Shown: piece by piece, positions 52,105-60,988 of the stretch
Numbering within the stretch: the first letter of the stretch is position 1
Layout of the letters: every line of letters begins with the position of its first letter
NCBI RefSeq assembly: GCF_900104335.1
Contig: NZ_FMXT01000013.1
Location: forward strand, 1-64,000
DNA: 64,000 nt
Origin: Pseudobutyrivibrio sp. YE44
Lineage (GTDB): Bacteria; Bacillota; Clostridia; Lachnospirales; Lachnospiraceae
Direction: 5' to 3'
The notes under the pieces: model-generated
Seen by the model: the letters and a program-made list of their open reading frames with translations, nothing else
Database searches by the model: none
What the model was told of the DNA's origin: nothing
Position numbers and translations under genes: made by a program

Positions 52105-53135
52105 TGAAAACAAGAAAGAGATTAGATTCAAATACAGTACTTATTTTTATTACTATTGGCCTGTTTATCCTTATGTACGCTGTAGGATGTGCAATCTATC
52201 AGGATAAGGGCTTTAGTAACCTTCAAACATTTTTAAACATTCTTATAAACAATGCTGGTCTTATCTGTGTTACCTGCGGAATGACCTGCGTAATGCTTAC
52301 AGGTGGAATTGATATTTCAGTTGGTTCTGTCATTGCTATGGACTGTATGCTTTTAGTTTATGGTATGACTGAATGGAAGATGGGGGCAGTGCCAATGGTA
52401 ATCCTTGTTCTTGTAATTGGATTGGTATTTGGTGCGGTACAAGGCTTCTTGGTTGGATATTTAGAGATTCAGCCATTCATTGTTACCATGGCAGGAATGT
52501 TCTTTGCCCGTGGTATGACAGCAGTTATCTGTTCAGGACAGATTTCTATCACTGAAGCTGACAACCCAGTTTTCTATGGTTGGGCAAACTCAAAGATTAA
52601 TCTTCCAGAGTTTTTAGGTAAGGCAAACCGTCATGGTAAAATTGTAGTTCCTTACATGAGACCTACAGTGCTTATTGCTCTTGTAGTTTTGGTATTGATT
52701 TTCCTTATGCTAAAGTACACCAAGTTTGGTCGTAACCTTTACGCTGTAGGTGGAAACCAAACCTCTGCAACAATGATGGGATTAAATGTTAAGAAAACAA
52801 GAATGCTTTCACACATTCTTTCTTCTTTCCTTTGCTCTATCGGTGGAATCCTTTATTGCTTGAACACTATGTCAGGATCTGTTAACCAAGCAAAGGGACT
52901 TGAGATGGATGCCATTGCTTCAGCAGTAATCGGAGGAACCCTTCTTACAGGTGGTGTTGGTAATGTAATTGGTTCACTGTTTGGTGTGCTTATCAACGGT
53001 ACAATTACAGTGCTTGTAAACACAAACGGAAAGCTTCTTTCTAGCTGGGCAAACATTGCAACTGCAGCTCTCTTATGTGTATTCATTATTTTGCAGTCAG
53101 TATTTGCACTGGTTAAAGCTAGGAGAAATAACTAA
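52104..53135 (+). CDS. yjfF: Sugar ABC transporter permease (YjfF-like)
   Basis: A 343-residue permease with eight or nine membrane segments, paralogous to the previous one. MLTGGIDISVGSVIAMD near 66, YAVGGNQTSATMMGLNVKK near 213 and GGTLLTGGVGNVIGSLFGV near 273 match YjfF. Having two different permease genes after a double ATPase gene is diagnostic of the YtfQRT-YjfF furanose system. It ends the operon at a strong hairpin. Confidence 0.87.
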   Translation: MKTRKRLDSNTVLIFITIGLFILMYAVGCAIYQDKGFSNLQTFLNILINNAGLICVTCGMTCVMLTGGIDISVGSVIAMDCMLLVYGMTEWKMGAVPMVILVLVIGLVFGAVQGFLVGYLEIQPFIVTMAGMFFARGMTAVICSGQISITEADNPVFYGWANSKINLPEFLGKANRHGKIVVPYMRPTVLIALVVLVLIFLMLKYTKFGRNLYAVGGNQTSATMMGLNVKKTRMLSHILSSFLCSIGGILYCLNTMSGSVNQAKGLEMDAIASAVIGGTLLTGGVGNVIGSLFGVLINGTITVLVNTNGKLLSSWANIATAALLCVFIILQSVFALVKARRNN

Positions 53136-53171
53136 AATATTACGTAAATCCTAAAATATTAACATTATATT

Positions 53172-53212
53172 AAGGATATCAGCCGTATATACTGGCTGGT
53201 ATCCTTTTATTT
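53172..53212 (+). terminator. Terminator of the sugar ABC operon
   Basis: AAGGATATCAGCC / GGCTGGTATCCTT stem (one mismatch) followed by TTATTT. Confidence 0.85.
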
Positions 53213-53342
53213 ATAGCCTAATACTCGGATTAAAAAATTAATGGAATATCATGTTGCATCAATGTAACGATTATGTAATAATTGAAAAGTGTGTTTTTGT
53301 ACATACGGGGAGGAGTGATGAAGTAAACTATGAGGAGATAAT

Positions 53343-56300
53343 GTGGTGAAAAAGAACAGAAACGGGAGAAATCTCAATCGAGTAGTAGCACTGTGCCTAT
53401 TATGCACCGTGCTGTTTAGCAATTCTTTTGTCTGCGTTCATGCAGATGAAAAACAGGAAAATCAACAAATTTCCCAAGAAGAAAAAACAGAAACGGCTGA
53501 AACAAACCAGGCTGAAACTGAGAAACAGGAGCCTGAGAAGGCAGCGCCTGAAAATCAGGAGTCTGAGAATCAGATTGAAAAGACAGAGCCTAATAAGTCA
53601 GAGGCTGAAACAGCTGCACCTGAGAAGGAAGCTCAAGAAAAACAGGAAGCTGACAAGAAGGATGCTGCAAATCAGGCACCAGAGAAACAGGATGATAAGA
53701 AGGCTCAGGAAGAAGTAAAGCCTGAACAGAAAATAGAAGAAAAAGCTGATAAGCCAGAGAAGACTGAGACAGAAAAGACTGAGGCAGATAAGAAGGCTGA
53801 GGCAGAAAAGAAGGAAGCCGAAAAGAAAAAAGCTGAGGCTGAAAAGAAAGAAGCTGAAAAGAAAGAAGCTGAAAAGAAAGAAGCTGAGAAGAAAGAGGCC
53901 GAGAAGAAAGAGGCTGAAAAGAAAAAGGCTGAGGAACAAAAACAAAAAGAAAAGAAAAAAGCATTAGAAGAAATCGGACCAATGGAGTCTGAAGGTAATG
54001 GTTACTACTTTTCTAGAACTGTTAAAAATGGTTATGGAGATGACTATACATGGATCCAGGATGGAAAGCATGTGTGGTATTCAAAGCCTATACATGATAA
54101 TAGAGATCTGATTGTTAACTTTAAGGGTAGAAGTAGCCATGCAGTGGAAAACCCAAGATTGATTACTTTGGACTCTAAGGGGAATCCTACAGATGCAGAT
54201 GTAATCACTCCAAGTGAATCATCTTCAGAAAAGATGACAGAAGATAACGAAATCTATTATGCAAATGATTATTCCTTCCAGATTGATACAAACAAGGAGG
54301 GTACTCACTATTATCGACTTGATTTTGGAATGCAGGGTGAAAGCTTCCATTCTGAAAGAGTGATTGTAAGAATTGATAACACTGCACCATCCCTTGATTT
54401 AGGATGCAAAGCAGATAATCAGGAATACGCTCCTTATTATTCATGTGATGTGGAGCTTGTTGCTAAGATAAACGAATGGAACCTTAAGGAAGGAAATATT
54501 AGAGTTATCGTTCCAGGGGAATCGGGTTCTGATGAAAACAACTTTGAAATAACAGATAAGGATAGAGTTGGAAAAAGCAAAAACAAATATGAAATCCGTG
54601 CTACCTATTCAGCATCAGGAAAGTACGTTGTTATTGGAGAACTTAGAGATAAGGCTGGTAATGAATTAGTCCTTGGACATACAGAAGAAGCACCAAGCTT
54701 TGTTATCGACAAGGAAGCCCCTAAGGTAACAGTGGCCTATGATAACAACAGCCCAAAGAACAAAAAGTATTACAACACAGACAGAGTGGCAAAGATAACT
54801 GTCACAGATGAAAATATCAATCAGGATAACCTTACAACACAGGGCTTTACCTGCGATGGAATTGAAAAGGCTACTGTTGGTGCCATTTCAACATCTGACA
54901 AAGATAACACTTTTGATATCACTTTCAATCAGGATGGAACTTATTGTTTTAAGGATTTTAGTTTCATAGATTTGGCAGGAAACAAGTGTGAGCTTGAAAA
55001 TGCTGATACTGTATATTCAGAGTTTGTAATTGATAAGACTGCCCCAGTGGTAGAGGTAAATTTTGATAACACAAACTATGAGAATGATAAGTATTTTAAC
55101 AATTCTCGTACAGCAACAATCGATATTAAAGAGGCAAGCTTCTCTAATGACCTTGTAAAGTTAAATGTCCTTAAGGGCACAGATGCTTTGCCAAAGACAT
55201 CTGATTATACAGAAAACGGTGACAGTCACCAGACTACAATCAAGTTTGATAAGGATGGAACCTATGGCTTCACTATTAAGCTTGAGGATTTGGCAGGAAA
55301 TGTTTCAGAAGAATATACAAGCAACGAGTTTGTAATCGATACAAAAGAGCCAGAGCTTGAAATCACAGGTGTGGAGGACATGTCTGCAAATAATGGCAGT
55401 GTTAATCCAGTGATTACTGTGAAGGATCCGAACCTTAGAGATAATCTTATTGATATTTCATTCTTCGGAGCTAAGCATGGCCTTATGTCTCCTCCAACAG
55501 AAATGAAGCTTGGTAAAGAAATGGTTACTTACACCATCCTTGATTTGCCAAACAACAAGGATAGCGACGATTTCTATACCTTAAATGTTGAAATAAAAGA
55601 TTTAGCTGGAAATATTGCTCAGCAGAGTCTTTCATATTCAATAAACAGATATGGTTCTGTTTATATTCTCGGTGCAGAAACAACTGCTATGGTAAATGGT
55701 TACTATGTAACAAAGCCACAGAAGGTTGTAATCACTGAAAATAATGTAGATGAAATTAGCAGCAGAGAAGTATCTGTTACCTGCGATGGAAATGTAAAAA
55801 TCCTTCAGGAGGGAAAAGGATACCAGGTATCTGAAGTAAATAGTGATGGTAATCATTCAGTAACCTACACCATCAACAAGAGCAACTTTGAAAAGGATGG
55901 CTTCTATTCCGTAGCTGTTTATTCAGAGGATAAGGCTTCAAACAAGCAGAGCAACCAGACTAAGAATGCCAAGGTTGAGTTTATGGTGGATACAACAGCA
56001 CCTACTCTTTTGGTAGCAGACCTTGAAGAGGGCGAGCGCTATGACGAGGCAGAGCACGAATTCACTGTAAATGTTACAGACACTATCGGTGTTTCAAAGC
56101 TTGATGTTTATTTGGATTCAAAGAAGGAAGCAACCTTTAGTAACGCTGACCTTGCAGAAACAGGTGGAACTGTAAAGGTAACAATTCCTGAGAAGGAAGA
56201 AACACAGGCCGTAGTTCTTGTATCTACTGATTATGCTGGAAATGAAACAAGACTTAGCTACAACGTTATTGTTTCGATGAAGGCTGAGAAAATAGAGCTT

Positions 56301-56462
56301 AAGTCAAAGGTTACTCCAAATGCTGGAGATGATTACGATGCAATAGCTAAGCTTAAGCAGGGCAAGATGGGATGGCTTGGTGTAGCTGTTCTTGGATTAT
56401 TGACAGTTATTGTGGCTGTAGCTACAGCATTATTTATTAGAAAAAAGGATAAGAAGAATTAA
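53343..56462 (+). CDS. Large surface protein with EKKEA stalk and tandem Ig-like domains
   Basis: A 1039-residue exported protein. A signal peptide (about 1-34) is followed by a Glu/Lys/Gln-rich segment (35-208) ending in EKKEA pentads likely to form a stable single helix. A unique domain (about 209-338) precedes Ig-like repeats, each opening with a VIDxxAP motif (near 339, 453, 560, 662, 879). A C-terminal membrane helix (1009-1033) and KKDKK tail anchor it; no LPXTG is present. The start is GTG (53343 or 53346) after GAGGAGA. It is the first gene of the secretion/kinase operon, 25 bases before the next, and may be an adhesin or part of the machine at the cell wall. Confidence 0.75.
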   Translation: MVKKNRNGRNLNRVVALCLLCTVLFSNSFVCVHADEKQENQQISQEEKTETAETNQAETEKQEPEKAAPENQESENQIEKTEPNKSEAETAAPEKEAQEKQEADKKDAANQAPEKQDDKKAQEEVKPEQKIEEKADKPEKTETEKTEADKKAEAEKKEAEKKKAEAEKKEAEKKEAEKKEAEKKEAEKKEAEKKKAEEQKQKEKKKALEEIGPMESEGNGYYFSRTVKNGYGDDYTWIQDGKHVWYSKPIHDNRDLIVNFKGRSSHAVENPRLITLDSKGNPTDADVITPSESSSEKMTEDNEIYYANDYSFQIDTNKEGTHYYRLDFGMQGESFHSERVIVRIDNTAPSLDLGCKADNQEYAPYYSCDVELVAKINEWNLKEGNIRVIVPGESGSDENNFEITDKDRVGKSKNKYEIRATYSASGKYVVIGELRDKAGNELVLGHTEEAPSFVIDKEAPKVTVAYDNNSPKNKKYYNTDRVAKITVTDENINQDNLTTQGFTCDGIEKATVGAISTSDKDNTFDITFNQDGTYCFKDFSFIDLAGNKCELENADTVYSEFVIDKTAPVVEVNFDNTNYENDKYFNNSRTATIDIKEASFSNDLVKLNVLKGTDALPKTSDYTENGDSHQTTIKFDKDGTYGFTIKLEDLAGNVSEEYTSNEFVIDTKEPELEITGVEDMSANNGSVNPVITVKDPNLRDNLIDISFFGAKHGLMSPPTEMKLGKEMVTYTILDLPNNKDSDDFYTLNVEIKDLAGNIAQQSLSYSINRYGSVYILGAETTAMVNGYYVTKPQKVVITENNVDEISSREVSVTCDGNVKILQEGKGYQVSEVNSDGNHSVTYTINKSNFEKDGFYSVAVYSEDKASNKQSNQTKNAKVEFMVDTTAPTLLVADLEEGERYDEAEHEFTVNVTDTIGVSKLDVYLDSKKEATFSNADLAETGGTVKVTIPEKEETQAVVLVSTDYAGNETRLSYNVIVSMKAEKIELKSKVTPNAGDDYDAIAKLKQGKMGWLGVAVLGLLTVIVAVATALFIRKKDKKN
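53805..53935 (+). repeat. Short tandem repeats coding EKKEA
   Basis: About eight imperfect copies of a 15-base unit (GAAGCTGAAAAGAAA and variants) in frame. Antisense frames through it are open but are low-complexity Leu/Phe/Ser strings, not genes. Copy number may vary between strains. Confidence 0.85.
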
Positions 56463-56487
56463 TTATTTTTATCTAGGAGAATTGAGA

Positions 56488-57969
56488 ATGAAGTTTTTGA
56501 AGAAGGCTGGAATGCTTACGTTTGTAAGCATTCTTCTTCTGGTTATATTGAGTGTACCAGTATATGCCAAGAAAAAAACACCAACTAAAGACGATGCAAA
56601 GAACGGTGTTGTTCAAATAAATACTGTTTTTGTGGATGAGAACACAGGTAAACATGTGGTGTGTGGCGGAGCAGGCTTTATTGTTGGTAGCGAGGAAGGC
56701 ACAGAGTATGTAATCACCTGCAGTCATATTGTTAATCCTAGTGAGGAAGCAAAAAACGCAGCCTTTGAGTTTTATGAAATTCCAAACAACGATGAGGCTT
56801 GGAGCAAAATTAATCTTTCCACTGAGATTGTCATGGAAGGGGATATTGTTGTTCAGGCAGAGCAGGTGAACAGTAGCCCTGAGTATGATTTATCAATACT
56901 GAAGCTGTCACAACCTATTCATACAAGAACACCGCTTACAGTGCTGACTAATAAGGATTACGATTTGACAAAGCTTCCATACGAAACCACAGAGAAGGTA
57001 TATGCCTTAGGCTACCCAGACCGCATTGGTTATGATTCTGCGGTTCAGTATTTTACAAATGAGCAGATTGTAATGACAGCAGGAAGCATTGCTAACCTCC
57101 TTTCTTTCAATGGCATACAAACCATAGAAAGTGATGTGGCAGTGGGTGAGAACAATTGTGGTGGACCACTGGTCAACGAATATGGTTACGTTATTGGAAT
57201 GAATACCCTTTCAAAGGATGGTATGTACAGCTGTGCTTTGGACTCAACTGTGATTGCCAAGGTCCTTGATGGATTTGGATTCGAGTATTCAAAGGTATAT
57301 TCAAACCCTAAACAAAAGGAAGCTGAGAAAAAGCCAGCAAGCGAAGAATCTGATAAAGCCAAAGATAGCTCAATACCACTTTGGCTACTCATAATAATCT
57401 GTGTGGGAATCGTATCTGTAGTGTCAGGAATTGTGACAATCATCATTGTGAAAATCACACGTAAGAATGACAAAAAAGAAGCTAAAAAAGGCAAAGATGA
57501 TGTTCCGAAAAATGAAGCTCTTGCAAGATATTCAAGCCAGGATAATCTGGACGTCATCAGAAGCCTTGGTTCAATTAATTCCCAGGCACCTGGTACCAGC
57601 GTCCTTTCAGGCGGTTTGAATTCACTTGGTGAAACAACAGTGCTTGATGGAGAAAAGGTTGATTCTCAAAAGTTAAAGCTTGGAACTTTAGTAAGAGTGA
57701 AAACTGGAGAAAAAATCAGCATAAGCAAGGGAATGTTTTCCATCGGTAAGGACAATCTTCACGTGGATTATTGTATTAAGGATAACGGAACTATCAGTAG
57801 AAAGCATGCTGTAATCAGACAGGCAAAGGAAGGTCTGTATTTGGAGGATGCTAATTCTACAAATGGTTCTTGGTTAAATGGTAGAAAGCTGGTATTCGGT
57901 AGAGCAGAGCTCCTTCGAAATGGAGATATGATAAAGCTTTCAAATGAAGAATTTGAATATCGAGCATAG
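56488..57969 (+). CDS. Membrane protein: trypsin-fold domain with Cys nucleophile, plus cytoplasmic FHA
   Basis: A 493-residue protein. A signal peptide (about 1-27) leads to an extracellular chymotrypsin-type domain (30-270) with His80 (TCSHIV), Asp134 (EYDLSIL) and NNCGGPLV, where Cys224 replaces the usual Ser of GNSGGPL. A linker and membrane helix (295-320) follow, then a cytoplasmic region with ETTVLDGE (382-389) and a C-terminal FHA domain (about 410-493, SIGKDN, ISRKHAVI, NSTNGSWLNG) with intact phospho-Thr-binding residues. It links outside events to cytoplasmic phospho-signalling. ATG 56488 is chosen with TAGGAGA seven bases upstream. Proteolytic activity is not proven. Confidence 0.85.
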   Translation: MKFLKKAGMLTFVSILLLVILSVPVYAKKKTPTKDDAKNGVVQINTVFVDENTGKHVVCGGAGFIVGSEEGTEYVITCSHIVNPSEEAKNAAFEFYEIPNNDEAWSKINLSTEIVMEGDIVVQAEQVNSSPEYDLSILKLSQPIHTRTPLTVLTNKDYDLTKLPYETTEKVYALGYPDRIGYDSAVQYFTNEQIVMTAGSIANLLSFNGIQTIESDVAVGENNCGGPLVNEYGYVIGMNTLSKDGMYSCALDSTVIAKVLDGFGFEYSKVYSNPKQKEAEKKPASEESDKAKDSSIPLWLLIIICVGIVSVVSGIVTIIIVKITRKNDKKEAKKGKDDVPKNEALARYSSQDNLDVIRSLGSINSQAPGTSVLSGGLNSLGETTVLDGEKVDSQKLKLGTLVRVKTGEKISISKGMFSIGKDNLHVDYCIKDNGTISRKHAVIRQAKEGLYLEDANSTNGSWLNGRKLVFGRAELLRNGDMIKLSNEEFEYRA

Positions 57970-57978
57970 GAGAAGGAT

Positions 57979-58767
57979 ATGAAAAAATTTAAGACTGATA
58001 CCTATACAGATATCGGAACAAAGAAAGATGTAAATCAAGACGCATTGGTGCTGAAGCAGGCCTCTGTTCGTGGCATAGGCAATGTTTGCTTTGGTTGTTT
58101 GTGTGATGGCATGGGTGGTTTGTCTTGTGGCGAGATTGCCAGCGCAGCCTTCATTCACAGAATGGATGAATGGTTTAATGTTCAGCTGCCATATTTATTC
58201 ACAAGAACAGATTTTACCGAGCAGCTTGATATAGAAAGCATTCATTCTAATATCTACCTTAGACAGGTGAAGAAGGATTGGAGCGCAATTGTACAGGAAA
58301 TGAACCTGCGATTAAAAAACTATGGAAACAACTTGGCTATTAAGCTTGGAACCACTGTGGTGGCAATCCTTTTGATAAATGATGAGTATCTCATAATGAA
58401 TGTTGGAGACTCCAGGGCATATCTCATAAGTGATTATGAAAGCAGAGTGCTGACACATGATCACAGCTATGTACAGCAGCAGATTGACCTTGGAAACATG
58501 ACCGAAGAGGAAGCCAACAACAGTAACAAAAAAAGTCTACTGCTTCAGTGCATCGGTGCTTCTGAACAGGTGATACCTTCCTTCTATAGCGGCAATTGCA
58601 ATCCTAGCGACAAAATACTTTTGTGCTCAGATGGTTTTTGGCGAAAGCTTGATATAGAGGAAATGAAAAATACAGCTAAAAAGAAAAATGGTTTAGAAAC
58701 AATGACCAAAATGGTTATAGAAAGAGGAGAGACAGATAATATTTCTAGTCTGTTGATTGCAACATAA
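57979..58767 (+). CDS. PP2C-type Ser/Thr protein phosphatase
   Basis: A 262-residue soluble phosphatase. Metal and catalytic motifs are NQDALV near 15, CDGMGGLSCGE near 36, VGDSRAYL near 142, LTHDHSYVQ near 156, LLCSDGFW near 213 and ETDNISSLLI near the end, a complete PP2C set. It should reverse phosphorylation by the kinase encoded directly after it. The genes are separated by one base, and it follows the FHA protein by 9 bases. The C-terminus ends with the fold; there is no membrane anchor. Confidence 0.93.
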   Translation: MKKFKTDTYTDIGTKKDVNQDALVLKQASVRGIGNVCFGCLCDGMGGLSCGEIASAAFIHRMDEWFNVQLPYLFTRTDFTEQLDIESIHSNIYLRQVKKDWSAIVQEMNLRLKNYGNNLAIKLGTTVVAILLINDEYLIMNVGDSRAYLISDYESRVLTHDHSYVQQQIDLGNMTEEEANNSNKKSLLLQCIGASEQVIPSFYSGNCNPSDKILLCSDGFWRKLDIEEMKNTAKKKNGLETMTKMVIERGETDNISSLLIAT

Positions 58768-58768
58768 G

Positions 58769-60457
58769 ATGTTAGAAATTGGTTCAGTTATTGATGGAAA
58801 ATACAAGATTCTAAACAAAATCGGTCAGGGTGGAATGAGCACTGTTTATTTGGCCATGAATGAGCGTGCCAATAAGCAGTGGGCCATAAAGGAAATTCGT
58901 AAATGCGATACAGAGGAATTTGAGATTACTGTAAAAAGTATCAAGAATGAAACAGAAATGCTTAAGAATTTATCTCACCCTAACCTGCCAAGCATAGTGG
59001 ATATTATCGACTATGAAGGCAGCATTTTGATAGTTATGGATTATGTGGAAGGTAATACTTTACATATGGCTGTGACGGAGTATGGTCCTCAGTCACAGGA
59101 ATATGTAATTGAGTGGGCCAAGCAGCTTTGTAACGTGCTTGGCTATTTACATTCTCAGAATCCACCAATTATTTATCGAGATTTAAAGCCTGCAAACATA
59201 ATGCTAAAGCCTGACGGTACCATCGTGCTTATCGATTTTGGTACAGCCAGAAGATACAAAGTTGAAAATATAGAAGACACCACTTGTCTTGGAACCAGAG
59301 GCTATGCAGCCCCAGAGCAATTTGGTGGCTATGGTCAGACAGATGAAAGGACTGACATCTATTGTCTTGGTTCCACTATGTACCATCTTCTCACAGGAAA
59401 AAATCCTAGTGAGCCACCCTTTGAAATGTACCCAATCCGTTATTGGAACGAAAGCTTTTCTCAGGGCTTGGAAAAAATCATTTTGAAATGCACCCAGCTT
59501 GACCCAGAAAAGAGATATCAAAACTGTGCAGAGGTGCTGTATGACTTGGAACATTACTTCGAGCTTGATAATACCTATAGACGTGCAGAAAAAATAAAGG
59601 TGGCCTGCTTTGGGGCACTGATGTTTATGTCTTTGGTAACAGGTGTTGGTTCCTTTATGGTGAAATCCAATGCCAAGGAACAAACGGATGAAAGCTTTGA
59701 ATCTTACATAGATTACGCAGAAAAAAGTGATGAGGTTATGGATAAGGAAGAGGCATATCTTTCAGCTATAAATCTAGAACCTTCAAAGGCTGATGCATAC
59801 ATTTCACTGTTGGACAAGGTGTATATGGAGGACGGTGTCTTTTCTGCAGAGGAGGCAGCAAGCATTAGACAATGCCTTATTACTTCAAAAAATAAATCAT
59901 CCTATGAGGAACTTCTTCAGGAGGATGAGGAAGGTTATGCACTGTTTGCCTATCGACTGGGCATCGACTATTTCTATAGCTACGAGGGCACAGGAAACAA
60001 ACAGCAGGCAGCCTATTGGTTCAAAAAGGCTCAGAATGGTCTGTTAAACGACGCCCAAACAGAAAGAGCAAAGAGACTAGGAAGTATTTCCTCTTATTAT
60101 GTGAACCTTGGTGCCATGGACAAGACAGGAGATAGCCAGGCTTCATACGGAAAGTATTGGAAGGATTTGGTGGCAGTGTGTGATGGTAATATTGCAAAAA
60201 TCGACAATAAGACCACAGCACTGATTATCTACAAGGAGATGGCTTCTCAGATTGCTGCAAATGCAGAGAAGTTTAAAGCTGATGACGTGTCTATAGATGA
60301 GATGGAAATGCAGCTTCTTAACATAGAAAAGCATGTGAAATCTGACATAAAAAATGGTGATAGCAAAAACACTGACATGGAGACTCAGCTGCTCCAGGAA
60401 TTAGAAACAAACATTGCTAAGGCGAGACAAGTGTTGACCCTTATAGAGAATCAATAG
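58769..60457 (+). CDS. Transmembrane Ser/Thr protein kinase
   Basis: A 562-residue kinase. The N-terminal catalytic domain (1-265) is intact: IGQGGMSTV loop, Lys41 (WAIKEI), catalytic Asp138 in YRDLKPANIM, Asp156 in DFG and a Thr-rich activation loop before GYAAPEQ. One membrane helix (about 275-298) is followed by an extracellular all-helical domain (299-562) with no PASTA repeats. The kinase-helix-helical-domain order is the topology of EssB/YukC, whose kinase fold is inactive in type VII systems. Targets are probably the neighbouring Thr motifs read by FHA domains. Confidence 0.92.
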   Translation: MLEIGSVIDGKYKILNKIGQGGMSTVYLAMNERANKQWAIKEIRKCDTEEFEITVKSIKNETEMLKNLSHPNLPSIVDIIDYEGSILIVMDYVEGNTLHMAVTEYGPQSQEYVIEWAKQLCNVLGYLHSQNPPIIYRDLKPANIMLKPDGTIVLIDFGTARRYKVENIEDTTCLGTRGYAAPEQFGGYGQTDERTDIYCLGSTMYHLLTGKNPSEPPFEMYPIRYWNESFSQGLEKIILKCTQLDPEKRYQNCAEVLYDLEHYFELDNTYRRAEKIKVACFGALMFMSLVTGVGSFMVKSNAKEQTDESFESYIDYAEKSDEVMDKEEAYLSAINLEPSKADAYISLLDKVYMEDGVFSAEEAASIRQCLITSKNKSSYEELLQEDEEGYALFAYRLGIDYFYSYEGTGNKQQAAYWFKKAQNGLLNDAQTERAKRLGSISSYYVNLGAMDKTGDSQASYGKYWKDLVAVCDGNIAKIDNKTTALIIYKEMASQIAANAEKFKADDVSIDEMEMQLLNIEKHVKSDIKNGDSKNTDMETQLLQELETNIAKARQVLTLIENQ

Positions 60458-60479
60458 ATTTATTACAAGGAGACCAACT

Positions 60480-60986
60480 ATGAATGGTTTAGATGAAATA
60501 CTATCCCATACCTCACGTTTGGAAAATCTATCTGTGGTGCTTTTGGTTATATCAATCAGCTGTTTTATCGGCGGCGTGGTGCTTTGGTTTGTGCTGGATA
60601 TAGCTCACTCAATACGAGTGTTGACTGGCCTTGGAGCAGCGAAATCCATTGACAAGCTGTCAGAGGGAGCTAAACAGGGAAGGATGAGAAATACATCCAC
60701 AAAGCTTCAGGCATCCTTGAATTGGAACACATCAACTAAGCTTGATAGAAGCATTTCCTCACCGCTTTCACAGGTGTTTGATACAGAGCTTTTAGGTGGT
60801 GAAACAGAATTGCTTAGTCCTGAGACAGAACTGTTAAGTCCAGAAACAGAGCTTTTAAGTCTTGAGACAGAAGTTTTGAATCAGCCACTTATCAATGCAG
60901 ACCAGAACTCTAAGCAGGTAGAGAATCCTGGCTTCAATATTGAAGAAGATATTATTATCACAGGAACTGACAAGAAATTAGGTTAA
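60480..60986 (+). CDS. Small membrane protein with five TELL heptad repeats
   Basis: A 168-residue protein I cannot assign to a family. One membrane helix (about 17-41) is followed by a cytoplasmic tail. The tail has two NTSTKL motifs 12 residues apart (71-76, 83-88) and five (D/E)TE(L/V)L units with Thr at 102, 109, 116, 123 and 130, exactly seven residues apart. Each Thr has Leu at +3, a residue many FHA domains favour after phospho-Thr. It sits between a kinase gene and an FHA-bearing EssC gene (stop 3 bases before the EssC start). I infer a phosphorylatable docking scaffold. AAGGAG precedes the ATG. Confidence 0.7.
   Translation: MNGLDEILSHTSRLENLSVVLLVISISCFIGGVVLWFVLDIAHSIRVLTGLGAAKSIDKLSEGAKQGRMRNTSTKLQASLNWNTSTKLDRSISSPLSQVFDTELLGGETELLSPETELLSPETELLSLETEVLNQPLINADQNSKQVENPGFNIEEDIIITGTDKKLG
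60778..60879 (+). repeat. 21-base tandem repeats coding TELL heptads
   Basis: Five in-frame units of about 21 bases (for example GAGACAGAACTGTTAAGTCC), the central ones nearly identical. Strong DNA identity indicates recent expansion. Confidence 0.85.
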
Positions 60987-60988
60987 AT

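Noticed and set aside
53590-53982. Two long minus-strand open frames opposite the EKKEA region
   Set aside because: They arise because the repeat has no stops in antisense; the products are Leu/Phe/Ser strings without ribosome sites.
56370-56462. Sortase anchor on the Ig-like surface protein
   Set aside because: The C-terminus has a hydrophobic helix and Lys tail but no LPXTG-like motif before it.
53343-60986. WXG100 (EsxA-like) gene within the secretion operon
   Set aside because: No open frame of about 100 codons with a WxG motif exists between the annotated genes; if present it must lie beyond 64000.
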